Shown piece by piece: positions 27,484 through 35,615 of a stretch of DNA of 64,000 bases. The translations under genes were made by a program, and so were the position numbers. This DNA is from Salinicoccus hispanicus (GTDB taxonomy: Bacteria; Bacillota; Bacilli; Staphylococcales; Salinicoccaceae), in contig NZ_WUUK01000003.1 of NCBI RefSeq assembly GCF_009831115.1, positions 124,001 through 188,000 of the forward strand, given 5' to 3'. Below the pieces are notes generated by a model. That model saw only the letters and a program-made list of their open reading frames with translations, did no database searches and was not told where the DNA came from. How positions within the stretch are numbered: the stretch's first letter is position 1; each line of letters opens with the position of its first letter.

Positions 27484-28401
27484 CTACATCTCCTGCATGG
27501 TTGCCATGAACTGCATGATGGCCGGGCTCAATAGGATGATGAAAAGTGTCGGAAAGATGAAGAACACCATCGGAAACAGTATTTTAATTGGTGCTTTGAT
27601 CGCTTTCTCCTCCGCCCGCTGCTTTCTCAATTCACGGATCTCTTCCGTCTGGACACGGAGGACAGTCACCATGCCGATACCGAGTTTTTCAGCCTGGACA
27701 ATACTGAACACCAGACTTTTAAGCTCTTCAATCGGAAGGCGTTCGGCCAATGCGGTCAGCGCCTCTTTTCTCGTTCTGCCGAGACGCACTTCTTCTATCA
27801 CCGATTTGAACTCGCTTGACAGTTCACCAGGCTTCTTTGAAACCACCTTGCTGAGCGCTGCATCAAATCCAAGCCCCGCCTCCAGACTGATGGTCAGAAG
27901 ATCGAGGAAATCCGGCATCTCTTTCAATGCCTGGGCCTGACGTTTTTTCACCTTCATGCTCATGTATATCCTGGGCAGTGCGATTCCAGTTCCGATGGCT
28001 GTAATGAAGAGCAGCAGACCATGGACGAATGTGAGATTCGCAAAATACATGGACAGCGTGGCGAATACCATCAGAAAACCTGTCACCATCCATTGGATCA
28101 TCTTGAATTCGATGGGGCTGAGCTGCATCCCGGCCTGCTGAAGACGTGCTTCGATCCTGCCCACTTTTTCTTTATCCAGCCTGCGCTGGGATTTCTTTTT
28201 CAAACCCTTCCAGAGCGGTTTGATCATGCGGTCCCTGAACGATCCCATTTCATCCGTTTCTACATCGGTCATTTGATGTTCGTCCGGGAAATATAGGCCG
28301 ATCCGCGCCGGCACCATTCGGTTCCTATGGGCTGGGATGGCCATTGCCGCATATATCAGAAGCGTCATGGAAATAAAAAAGCTGAATGTAAGGAACAGCA
28401 T
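27484..28401 (-). CDS. tadC: Tad pilus inner membrane platform protein TadC
   Basis: A 305-residue type II secretion F-domain protein with membrane segments near residues 1-20, 95-140 and 280-300. The F domain shows PDFLDLLTISLEAGLGFDAAL and VLRVQTEEIRELRKQRAEEKA. It pairs with TadB to form the membrane platform on which the TadA ATPase acts to extrude Flp pilin. It starts two bases after the tadB stop, with CGAGGTG as its site. Last gene of the operon; it is convergent with the reductase gene with no obvious terminator between. Confidence 0.88.
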   Translation of the reverse strand: MLFLTFSFFISMTLLIYAAMAIPAHRNRMVPARIGLYFPDEHQMTDVETDEMGSFRDRMIKPLWKGLKKKSQRRLDKEKVGRIEARLQQAGMQLSPIEFKMIQWMVTGFLMVFATLSMYFANLTFVHGLLLFITAIGTGIALPRIYMSMKVKKRQAQALKEMPDFLDLLTISLEAGLGFDAALSKVVSKKPGELSSEFKSVIEEVRLGRTRKEALTALAERLPIEELKSLVFSIVQAEKLGIGMVTVLRVQTEEIRELRKQRAEEKAIKAPIKILFPMVFFIFPTLFIILLSPAIMQFMATMQEM

Positions 28402-28403
28402 AT

Positions 28404-29327
28404 CTACACCTCGATTATTGTCATTTTACGGATGAATATAAAACCGATGATCTCGGAAACAGCTGCTCCGGCGAGAAGCATGCGACCAATCGGTTCAGTG
28501 AACAGCAGGCTCATATAGTCGGGGTTGATGACATAGATCAGCGTACCCACGGCAACAGGCAGAAGCCCGATGATCAGGCCGGAGAGCTTGCCCTGGGCGG
28601 TCAGCGTGCGGATCTGGTTTGCCAGTCTTGTCCGCTCGCGTATCGTTTCAAGAATCTTATCCAGAAGATACACCAGATTCCCCCCGACCTCGCGCTGGAT
28701 CAGTATGGATTCCACAAGCATGTCGAGTTCAGGACTCGGCATCCGCTTTTTCCAATCGACCAGTGCATCCTCAAGACGCGTACCATACTGCAGCGCCTTC
28801 AGTACGTACTGCACTTCCTCCTTCAGAGGAGAATAGGATTCCTCCTCCACCATCTGGAGTGACTGCAGCAGACTGAAACCTGCCCGGAGCGAGCCACTGA
28901 TGGAAGTGATCATGCCCGGCAGCGACTCATTGAACTGCTTGACCCGCTTGTTCTTTTTTCGTGTCACCACAATGGTAGGCAGGAAATATCCAAAAGCACC
29001 TCCGATGAATGCCAGAAAGAAATTGCTTGTTATGATGTACAGCAGCCCCCCGGCGATGACGAATGCCATTGCCTTGAAAGCAATGAATTCCTCCACTTTC
29101 ATCATGATGCCGGCAGCTGTCAGTTCACTTTCGAGCGCCTCCCGCCTCCTGCTTTTCTTTCCTCGTCTGACAAGCAGATTTTTGAGGGCATTGTTGGCAT
29201 TCTTCAGGCTTCCTTTCACAGAGACAGGGGCCTTCGTCTGTTCTTTTTCAGTATTTCTGGACGATGAAATAAATAGAAGCAGCATGAATATGGTCATGAA
29301 ACTGCCGGCAATCAGAATGACTTCCAT
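28404..29327 (-). CDS. tadB: Tad pilus inner membrane platform protein TadB
   Basis: A 307-residue type II secretion F-domain protein: N-terminal membrane helix (2-20), basic cytosolic segment, two helices near 75-115, then the F domain with LPGMITSISGSLRAGFSLLQS and LDMLVESILIQREVGGNLVYLL, and two terminal helices. The frame is open further upstream, but AAGGAGTG lies 6 bases before the ATG at 29327, which begins MEVILIAGSF. It starts four bases after the tadA stop. Confidence 0.88.
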   Translation of the reverse strand: MEVILIAGSFMTIFMLLLFISSSRNTEKEQTKAPVSVKGSLKNANNALKNLLVRRGKKSRRREALESELTAAGIMMKVEEFIAFKAMAFVIAGGLLYIITSNFFLAFIGGAFGYFLPTIVVTRKKNKRVKQFNESLPGMITSISGSLRAGFSLLQSLQMVEEESYSPLKEEVQYVLKALQYGTRLEDALVDWKKRMPSPELDMLVESILIQREVGGNLVYLLDKILETIRERTRLANQIRTLTAQGKLSGLIIGLLPVAVGTLIYVINPDYMSLLFTEPIGRMLLAGAAVSEIIGFIFIRKMTIIEV

Positions 29328-29331
29328 GCAA

Positions 29332-30747
29332 TCACTCCTTTTCCACGAACAGGGAAGCCGGCAGATCGATGCCTTCCCGCTCCATGATTTCATAGAATTG
29401 CGGCCTTATGCCTGTAGGAATCAGCTTGCCGATGATCTTGCCATTTTCATCCACACCGTTCTGCTTGAAGACGAAGATGTCCTGAAGGACGATGATATCC
29501 CCTTCCATGCCCTGCACTTCGGTGATATTGGTGATTCTTCTTGTCCCGTCACTAAGCCGTGTCTGCTGGATGATCAGGTGCAATGCACCTGCAACCTGCT
29601 CACGGATGGCTTTGATCGGCAGATCCATGCCCGCCATCAGCACCATCGTTTCAAGGCGTGAGACCATGTCGCGCGGGCTGTTCGAGTGTCCTGTTGCAAG
29701 GGAACCGTCGTGGCCGGTGTTCATCGCCTGAAGCATATCGAGTGCCTCACCGCTTCGCACCTCACCGATGACAATTCGATCCGGACGCATACGCAGGGAA
29801 TTCTTGACGAGGTCCCGGATGGTTACAGCACCTTTGCCTTCGATGTTTGCCGGCCTTGTCTCCAGAGACACCACGTGCTCCTGTCCGAGCTGCAGTTCCG
29901 CGGCATCTTCGATTGTTACAATACGATCCTTGTTCGAAATGAAGGAGGAGAGTACATTCAATGTCGTCGTCTTGCCGGAACCCGTACCGCCGCTGACGAA
30001 AATATTCAGCTTCGCCTCGACACACGCCTTGATGAAGGCAGCCATCTCTTCAGTCAATGTACCGAACCGCACCAGATCATGTATTGTGAACGGATCTTTC
30101 GAGAACTTACGGATCGTGATTGTCGGTCCTGCAAGTGCGAGCGGCGGGATGATCGCATTCACACGGGAGCCGTCCTTCAGACGCGCATCGACCATCGGGC
30201 TGCTTTCATCCACCCTTCTGCCAAGCGGGGACAGAATCTTTTCAAGGACCGCCATGACATGGTCCTCATCCCTGAAGGTGACATCCGTCAGAGAAAGCTT
30301 CCCACTCCGTTCCGCATAGACCATCTTCGGACCATTGACCATCACCTCGGATACTTCTTCATCAAGAAGCAATGGATTGATGGGGCCATAACCCGTCAGG
30401 TCATTCTTCAGTTCTACTTTCAGCTTCTCGATGTTGCTGATGTCCTGAATATGGTCATTCTCCTGAAGAATATCCTGGATGATGTCATCCATATCCATGA
30501 CAATGTTATCGATGTCTTCATTCTTGCGCTCTTTAAGAATATATTTCAGCGTCAGGTTCTTCAGTTCCATATATTCGCTGTCTGGTGCTTCAACCGGTTT
30601 TTGTACCGGCTTTTCCACTGTCTCTTTCTTTGAGGAAGACGGTGGCGCTTCGTTCTTATCCACTACAGATTCGACTGCAGTTTCTTTTGCTGCTGGGACA
30701 CCATCAACTTTTTCACCTTTTGTCTGCAACCTTGCCAGGAGACTCAT
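29332..30747 (-). CDS. tadA: Tad pilus assembly ATPase TadA/CpaF
   Basis: A 471-residue secretion ATPase of the VirB11/CpaF group. After a 60-residue variable acidic N terminus come the N-terminal domain (LTGYGPINPLLLDEEVSEVMVNG), Walker A GGTGSGKTT (253-261), the Asp box, Walker B around DRIVIGEVRSGEALDML, and the His box GHDGSLATGHSNSP. It drives pilus extension and possibly retraction. Its ATG overlaps the stop of the TadZ-like gene as ATGA, showing tight coupling. Confidence 0.93.
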   Translation of the reverse strand: MSLLARLQTKGEKVDGVPAAKETAVESVVDKNEAPPSSSKKETVEKPVQKPVEAPDSEYMELKNLTLKYILKERKNEDIDNIVMDMDDIIQDILQENDHIQDISNIEKLKVELKNDLTGYGPINPLLLDEEVSEVMVNGPKMVYAERSGKLSLTDVTFRDEDHVMAVLEKILSPLGRRVDESSPMVDARLKDGSRVNAIIPPLALAGPTITIRKFSKDPFTIHDLVRFGTLTEEMAAFIKACVEAKLNIFVSGGTGSGKTTTLNVLSSFISNKDRIVTIEDAAELQLGQEHVVSLETRPANIEGKGAVTIRDLVKNSLRMRPDRIVIGEVRSGEALDMLQAMNTGHDGSLATGHSNSPRDMVSRLETMVLMAGMDLPIKAIREQVAGALHLIIQQTRLSDGTRRITNITEVQGMEGDIIVLQDIFVFKQNGVDENGKIIGKLIPTGIRPQFYEIMEREGIDLPASLFVEKE

Positions 30748-31490
30748 GCTTCAACCACCTGTCTGTCATTTTGGGCCAGGATTTGCTCCGCCACTTTTTT
30801 CAATTTCTTTGAAAATTTATGCTTCGGACTGCTGGATACTACTGGTACACCCCGGTCGAGCGAATAAGAGATGTCTTTCAATGCATATGGCAGAAAGAAG
30901 ACATTTTCCTGGTCTATTTTCAGGTGATCATGAACTTTTTTAGTTTCCATCAGCGTCGGTACTGAATGCTTATTGACGATCAGCTTCGTCTTCTCTCCGT
31001 GGCCGAGTGCACCAAGCGTCTCTACCATGAGACGGGTGTTCTTCAACGCAGCCATACCTGGTGTCGTCACAACGAGGATACGATCCGCCAGGTCCATCAG
31101 AACCATATTCTGTTCGGTCAAGCCATGGTGTGTTTCCACGATGATGACCTCGGCCTGTGATTTCAAGTTTGTAATGGCAGAAGCCAGATCAAGAGCGTCG
31201 ACCAGATCTGCAAACTCGGGCCGCGTTGGCGCAGGAAGCAGACGGACACCGGAAGAATGTCTTGTGCAGAATGCATGAATATTCGCAAAGTCGTTCCGCT
31301 CCACCGCTTCCTTGATGCTGATGCCGGGTGTCAGATCGAGAGCGAGTGCCATATCTCCAAACTGCAGATCACCATCCACCAGTACGGTACGCCTTCCCTC
31401 TGCCTGGAATGCCACACCTAAGTTTGTTGTTACAACTGTTTTGCCAGCGCCACCTACGGCGCTCGTTACAAGTATGATTTCAGCGGCCAT
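30744..31490 (-). CDS. TadZ/CpaE-like MinD-family ATPase without receiver domain
   Basis: A 248-residue ParA/MinD-type protein thought to position the Tad machine at the cell membrane. The P loop reads AVGGAGKT (about 12-19), where the usual deviant Walker lysine of KGGxGKT is replaced by valine, as happens in some TadZ proteins. The second motif VLVDGDLQFGDMALALDL and the switch LVTTPGMAALKNTRLM are conserved. The usual N-terminal receiver-like domain of CpaE is absent. The C-terminal AEQILAQNDRQVVEA may be an amphipathic helix. The ATG at 31490 is spaced correctly from AAAGGTG. Confidence 0.85.
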   Translation of the reverse strand: MAAEIILVTSAVGGAGKTVVTTNLGVAFQAEGRRTVLVDGDLQFGDMALALDLTPGISIKEAVERNDFANIHAFCTRHSSGVRLLPAPTRPEFADLVDALDLASAITNLKSQAEVIIVETHHGLTEQNMVLMDLADRILVVTTPGMAALKNTRLMVETLGALGHGEKTKLIVNKHSVPTLMETKKVHDHLKIDQENVFFLPYALKDISYSLDRGVPVVSSSPKHKFSKKLKKVAEQILAQNDRQVVEA

Positions 31491-31511
31491 TGCCACCACA
31501 CCTTTCTTCCA

Positions 31512-32519
31512 TTATTCGTTACCCATCTTGATGATGCGGCTGCTGATCCAACCCTGTATGCCGGATTTAGTCTCCACATGCAACCAGATGCGGCCGTCCG
31601 CATCCGCCGCTTCCTCATTTTTCGTCACCAGTTCATCCCCCGCATCAACAACCGTCAGAACGTTCGCATCAAGAGATGGACCATTTCTGACGTGCGCACG
31701 TTCAGGTAGGACAATGATATCAGGAGATGTCGTCTTATCAGTTGTGTCTGCTGTTTCTTCGACTGACAGTTCAGACGCTTCGCCTTCTATTTCAGAAGCT
31801 TCAGCTGTATTCGTCATACCATCGACACTTTCAACAGCTACATCCATTACTTCGCCATTCTCTTTCAACCGGCTGATCAATAGGAGATGAAGAGGACCAC
31901 GATAATTTGCATCTGCCACTTTAACCGCATCAGCTTGTTTCATTTCCACCGTTACAGCAGTATATTCCCCTATAGCTTCACCTTCTGCCGTCTCTTTCAT
32001 ACGCTGATTGACTGCCAATACTTTCACATTTTCAAACAGTATTTCGGCTGGTGCATATCCATTTTCATCAGTCTCATCGTTCGGCAGATGTACGATATCC
32101 ACCCTATCATTAGGTTGAACCATATTAGATACCGATTGAACGTAATCCAAACCAAACGATACCGCACGGTAGCCATAAGCCACTTTTTTGGATAATATAT
32201 CCGCCTCGCCCCGCTGTTCGATATGATGACCAAGCAGCACTTCCCCTGCAACAAGTTCTGTCGAAGCGTATTCACCGACCGCTTCATCCTTATCTTTTAT
32301 GGCTGCCGGATGTACTTCCGACTCGCGCATTTCAGCCATCTGCAGATTCTCATCAGTGAGCTGTACATTCTCCCCGATATCCGCTGCTGCAGAAATCACC
32401 TGCACCATGATCGGCTCTTCCACTTCCGCTGCAGTATTCTGCTGCATGAATATATAGAATACACCTGTTGTCAGCAGACCTGAGAAAATCGCCAGCAACA
32501 GTATTTTTTTCGGTTTCAT
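31512..32519 (-). CDS. CpaB/RcpC-like pilus assembly protein fused to an SH3-type domain
   Basis: A 335-residue exported protein: N-terminal membrane anchor (5-27), SAF domain (about 38-110, VISAAADIGENVQLTDENL to LVAGEVLLG), CpaB/RcpC middle domain (about 120-225 with YGYRAVSFGLDYVQSVSNMVQPNDRVDI-type order), an acidic linker, and a C-terminal bacterial SH3 domain (about 270-331, RAHVRNGPSLDANVLTVVDAG and WLHVETKSGIQGWIS). In Gram-negatives RcpC works with an outer membrane secretin; here no secretin exists and the SH3 domain could bind peptidoglycan instead. It is the third gene after tadE and the TadG-like gene. Confidence 0.82.
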   Translation of the reverse strand: MKPKKILLLAIFSGLLTTGVFYIFMQQNTAAEVEEPIMVQVISAAADIGENVQLTDENLQMAEMRESEVHPAAIKDKDEAVGEYASTELVAGEVLLGHHIEQRGEADILSKKVAYGYRAVSFGLDYVQSVSNMVQPNDRVDIVHLPNDETDENGYAPAEILFENVKVLAVNQRMKETAEGEAIGEYTAVTVEMKQADAVKVADANYRGPLHLLLISRLKENGEVMDVAVESVDGMTNTAEASEIEGEASELSVEETADTTDKTTSPDIIVLPERAHVRNGPSLDANVLTVVDAGDELVTKNEEAADADGRIWLHVETKSGIQGWISSRIIKMGNE

Positions 32520-32529
32520 TACATTCCAC

Positions 32530-33432
32530 CTACCGTGTTAGTTTAATCGTATATGCGCCGCGGTCTAGAGGAGCATCGCCATTGGATTCGCCTGATCCGG
32601 CTCTTTTGATGAAGATGCCGTTAATTTCATCTTTACTATTCATCGAGTCTGTCAGATAGAAGTAGGCGAAACCTGTAATTTCGACTTGACCCATCTGACC
32701 CCCGGAATAGTTGTATGGCTTGTACACTGGAACCAACATGATCCTTGCACAGTCCCGCTCTTGAGAGTCAACATTCGGACAACTTGCAATCCTATAATCG
32801 ACGCCATTTTTAGTCTTTCCTGCAATATTACCTGTTTGGGTGTTGATTACATCTCCAACTTTCAACTCTTCATCAAATCCGTGCTTCAATGTTTCCTCAT
32901 AAGTTTTCGCACCAGGTCCATCGAGCGCAAGTATGCCGAAGTTTCCATGGTCCGAGTCACCGGCACCTACCTTCAATGGATAAACCTTCCCATATTCAAG
33001 CGGCATCGACTCATCCAGCCCGAGCGGCACAACACCAACCCCTGCAGTCATGGCATGCAGACCTGCTTTCGCTTCAGCATTAAGCATGACGTTATCAATA
33101 CCGAATAAGGAGGAAAAGAATAAAGGCACTTCCCTGCCGACACCAACGTGAAGCAGTTTCTCCGAGTCTACTTTGGAAAAAAGCAGACTTCCTGATTCAT
33201 TATGATGATTGAGGATCTCTCCTACTACCTGATCCACCTTCTCCTGGGAGTTTGGCAACTCCTGCGCTCCCGATACAGCTGCTGCATTAGCAGTTTTCTG
33301 CAAATGACTTTTGGTCATGTAAAGCTGTCCTCCGTCAATTACCAATCCAAGAATCCCAATTGACAGAAACATTGTCAAAGCCATAAGCAGATACATATTG
33401 CCTTCCTCATTACGAAACAACTTGCGCATCAT
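32530..33432 (-). CDS. TadG-like minor pilus / envelope protein (Flp pilus-assembly TadE/G-like)
   Basis: A 300-residue protein with a short basic N terminus, the TadE/G-like motif NEEGNMYLLMALTMFLSIGILGLVIDGG across the single membrane segment (about 8-33), then KTANAAAVSGAQELP and a long extracellular part. It has two cysteines in RIASCPNVDSQERDCARI, which could form a disulfide outside. Tad G-like proteins are membrane-anchored components or minor pilins needed for assembly. Two consecutive ATG codons exist; either works with GGAGTG. It starts one base after the tadE stop. Confidence 0.8.
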   Translation of the reverse strand: MMRKLFRNEEGNMYLLMALTMFLSIGILGLVIDGGQLYMTKSHLQKTANAAAVSGAQELPNSQEKVDQVVGEILNHHNESGSLLFSKVDSEKLLHVGVGREVPLFFSSLFGIDNVMLNAEAKAGLHAMTAGVGVVPLGLDESMPLEYGKVYPLKVGAGDSDHGNFGILALDGPGAKTYEETLKHGFDEELKVGDVINTQTGNIAGKTKNGVDYRIASCPNVDSQERDCARIMLVPVYKPYNYSGGQMGQVEITGFAYFYLTDSMNSKDEINGIFIKRAGSGESNGDAPLDRGAYTIKLTR

Positions 33433-33433
33433 A

Positions 33434-33808
33434 TCACTCCACTCTCGTTGTCGAGCTCGTTTTCACCGTAAAGGGAATTGAATAATCCCCCAGCATATTG
33501 AATATGCTCTCCGGATAGGTCATTTCCACCGTTACGTATGTGCCCGAGTCTTTTTCACCATCAGGGGAAACAGTGACATCAAGTTTTGATGAATCACCTG
33601 AAACAAAATTATCAAGTGCATACGACTTCACCCTCTCATCAGACTCTCCAAGACCAGCCATGCGTGCTGCATCCTGAGTGACCAATTCAAGCTGAAGTTG
33701 TGAATGGATGACACGTCCGAAATCCACGATACCTACCAATAGTGCCAAAATCAGAGGCACGAGGATTGCGAACTCCACTAAAGACTGCCCGTCTTCCCTT
33801 TTGATCAT
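33434..33808 (-). CDS. tadE: TadE-like minor pseudopilin
   Basis: A 124-residue protein with the TadE motif REDGQSLVEFAILVPLILAL (4-23), in which the peptidase should cut before or near the hydrophobic stretch preceded by the conserved Glu of VEFA. The short exported C-terminal part has a strand-rich pattern. It overlaps the prepilin peptidase stop as ATGA. No separate TadF gene is present, so TadE and the TadG-like protein are the only minor pilin candidates. Confidence 0.85.
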   Translation of the reverse strand: MIKREDGQSLVEFAILVPLILALLVGIVDFGRVIHSQLQLELVTQDAARMAGLGESDERVKSYALDNFVSGDSSKLDVTVSPDGEKDSGTYVTVEMTYPESIFNMLGDYSIPFTVKTSSTTRVE

Positions 33809-34245
33809 AACAGTGTCACATCCATCAACAGTGCCATGACAGCACCACCTGCAATTGCCACCCCGTAAGGCATGCCGACGCCAAGAGAGTTCCTAAATCC
33901 ACCGCGCATGATGATGACGCCTATCGCAAGAATTCCACCAATAACGGCCATATATATGAAAGATTCAAGGACAAATTCATATCCTTTGAATGCACCGACC
34001 AATGCCATAAGCTTCACATCACCAGCACCCATCCCACCAAATATATACGGAATAAGGAGTAGAGCAAAGCCGACAATGAAACCAAGAAAGGCTTCTTCAA
34101 ATCCTCTAAATCCACCCAGCGCTGTATTCAGAACAAATGCAGCAATGAGCGACGGGAAAATCACCTTGTTATATATTTTTCGTTTGCGAATATCAGTTAC
34201 GACACAGACTCCAAGTATCATCAGTAAAATGACATTGATCGGCAT
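33805..34245 (-). CDS. tadV: Prepilin peptidase TadV/CpaA
   Basis: A 146-residue aspartic peptidase of the A24 family, the short form lacking the N-methylation domain. The two catalytic aspartates are in CVVTDIRKRKIYN (about 16-28) and in the GxGD motif GGMGAGDVKLM (about 68-78). It would process Flp pilin and TadE. Of two ATG codons, the one at 34245 has GAGGAAAT directly upstream and is preferred. It is separated from flp by a strong hairpin, so its expression depends on read-through or on an internal promoter. Confidence 0.88.
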   Translation of the reverse strand: MPINVILLMILGVCVVTDIRKRKIYNKVIFPSLIAAFVLNTALGGFRGFEEAFLGFIVGFALLLIPYIFGGMGAGDVKLMALVGAFKGYEFVLESFIYMAVIGGILAIGVIIMRGGFRNSLGVGMPYGVAIAGGAVMALLMDVTLL

Positions 34246-34283
34246 ATTTCCTCTTCCTTTCATCTCACCTGATTTTCTATTCT

Positions 34284-34318
34284 AAAAAAAACAGACCCAC
34301 TAAAAAGTATGGGTCTGT
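34284..34318 (-). terminator. Hairpin between flp and the assembly genes
   Basis: Nine-bp perfect stem ACAGACCCA (34291-34299 with 34310-34318) followed on the leftward strand by eight U. It should stop most transcripts after flp. Confidence 0.85.
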
Positions 34319-34347
34319 AGTGCACCAAGTTGAATTATTGCAACTTA

Positions 34348-34542
34348 TTATGGAGTCGAAGTAGTTGCTGCTTCTGGGTCTTTGAGTATATCAGCAACAG
34401 ATTGCATAAGAGTTTCAAACTGTGGTGTGAGAATAACAAAAGCTGCAACAACTGCGACAACGAGCAATCCAAGAATCAGACCGTATTCCGTCATGCCTTG
34501 TCCTTCTTCTTCCATTAACAAACCTTTAAAAAATTCCATCAT
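34348..34542 (-). CDS. flp: Flp-family major pilin
   Basis: A 64-residue type IVb prepilin. The leader MMEFFKGLLMEEEGQG is followed by MTEYGLILGLLVVAVVAAFV, the classic Flp motif with Glu5 and Tyr after the cleavage site; the peptidase should cut after the glycine of EGQG. The mature protein would be about 48 residues, mostly one hydrophobic helix with a short polar tail ending ATTSTP, possibly a glycosylation region. A strong GGAGGG lies 8 bases upstream of the ATG. Only one flp copy is present in the window. Confidence 0.92.
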   Translation of the reverse strand: MMEFFKGLLMEEEGQGMTEYGLILGLLVVAVVAAFVILTPQFETLMQSVADILKDPEAATTSTP

Positions 34543-34595
34543 GTGTATTTCCCTCCATTTATATAGTAAGTAGCGTCAAGCTATAGTACATGGGT

Positions 34596-34934
34596 TCATT
34601 CAGCAAATGCCAGAGTGTCACCTCGGGAGACGCCGTAGAGTTTGCCTGCCGGCAGCTCTACGACTGAGCGGGCTTCTTTATATCTCCAGCCCATCTTTCC
34701 CGGAACAAGGTTCGTTTCAATACCGACCACTTCGTTTTCTTCATTGAGGTAGATGACATCGATGTCGAACTTCATGAAGAAAGTGTGGATGGACTTGCAC
34801 GGATACAGATGCAGTGCGGCGTCACTCGGCATCGAGCACTGGAACATCAATCCTTTGAATCTGGACCAGAAGCTGTGTGCCTGCCTGAGATCTTGTGCCA
34901 ATACTGTATCCGTTGTGCTGTTGATCAGTTTCAT
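34596..34934 (-). CDS. DUF192 family protein at the head of the tad locus
   Basis: A 112-residue DUF192 protein with the family landmarks SFWSRFKGLMF (21-31), the MPSDAALHLYPCKSIHTFFMKFDIDVIYL-type core (residues 35-62), and the closing PAGKLYGVSRGD. No signal peptide or lipobox is visible, although many family members are exported. Function is unknown, but the family is often found next to tad genes in Gram-positive bacteria. It precedes flp by 53 bases and may be transcribed with it. The start has GGAGGAAG at good spacing. Confidence 0.82.
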   Translation of the reverse strand: MKLINSTTDTVLAQDLRQAHSFWSRFKGLMFQCSMPSDAALHLYPCKSIHTFFMKFDIDVIYLNEENEVVGIETNLVPGKMGWRYKEARSVVELPAGKLYGVSRGDTLAFAE

Positions 34935-35072
34935 TCCGGTGCTTCCTCCCTGTGCGTCAATGGCTTTGCTGTGTGATTACAATATGAATTATGCGCTTAA
35001 ATGCAATCTACAACTATCCCCCATCGTTCCCATTGTGCAAAACAGGCTTCAATAAGAACATGCTCTTATATG

Positions 35073-35103
35073 TATAGGAGCAGTGTCCTACTCTGCTCCT
35101 ATA
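35073..35103. repeat. Perfect 11-bp inverted repeat upstream of the tad locus
   Basis: Arms TATAGGAGCAG and CTGCTCCTATA around a 9-base loop. There is no U-tract on either side, so it does not look like a simple terminator. It lies about 140 bases upstream of the DUF192/flp/tad genes and may be an operator or leader RNA structure. Confidence 0.7.
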
Positions 35104-35108
35104 GGGCA

Positions 35109-35140
35109 CAAAAAAACGGAGAATGATTTCTCATCCTCCG
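35109..35140 (-). terminator. Terminator of the small winged-helix-like gene
   Basis: Ten-bp stem with one wobble pair (35117-35126 with 35131-35140), followed on the leftward strand by seven U. Confidence 0.8.
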
Positions 35141-35162
35141 CCAGTTTCGCTGGTTCATTCCA

Positions 35163-35405
35163 TTATGGATTCATTTCAAATTCTGAAGCGGCCTCGGGCT
35201 CATGATATCTATATCTTTCCGGCCCTGATGTGTCAAGCTGTTCAACGATACCTTGTTTCATCAGCAGCTCCATAACAGGTTGAAGATCCTCGACTGTATG
35301 ATTCAGCCTATCCGAGAGCTCTTCTAATGAATGGGTCGACTGTGGGTTGGATTGAAATAGCATGATGCACTCCATCTGAAGCGGCAGACATGTCCTATTG
35401 TTCAT
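35163..35405 (-). CDS. Small hypothetical protein with winged-helix-like sequence
   Basis: An 80-residue soluble protein. I recognise no named family. The pattern of helices HSLEELSDRLNHTVEDLQPVMELLMKQGIVEQL (about 25-57) followed by a strand pair RYRYH is that of a winged-helix DNA-binding domain, with the acidic tail EPEAASEFEMNP. The start has GGAGGGGGAAGGG upstream. It sits between the LuxR-type regulator and the pilus genes and ends at a terminator. A regulatory role in pilus expression is only a guess from position. Confidence 0.65.
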   Translation of the reverse strand: MNNRTCLPLQMECIMLFQSNPQSTHSLEELSDRLNHTVEDLQPVMELLMKQGIVEQLDTSGPERYRYHEPEAASEFEMNP

Positions 35406-35615
35406 CCCTTCCCCCTCCTCACCTGATTCGGCAATACAGATACTATCGATTGCCGTCTTCTTTTAAACGTAAGCAACTTCTACTGCCACTCCATCATAGC
35501 TCTATTCGGAAAATAAATAAATCCACTTCCATTCCCTAATTATAAAGCACCGGTCATACGCATAGGAAACGAGAGCTAGAACGCAATGGCCTCATCTCCT
35601 ATACCCTTTCCGGCG

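Noticed and set aside
29686-30633. Long open frame (315 codons) on the plus strand opposite tadA
   Set aside because: It has no ribosome binding site, no recognisable domain and lies wholly opposite a strongly conserved ATPase gene; it reflects codon bias of tadA.
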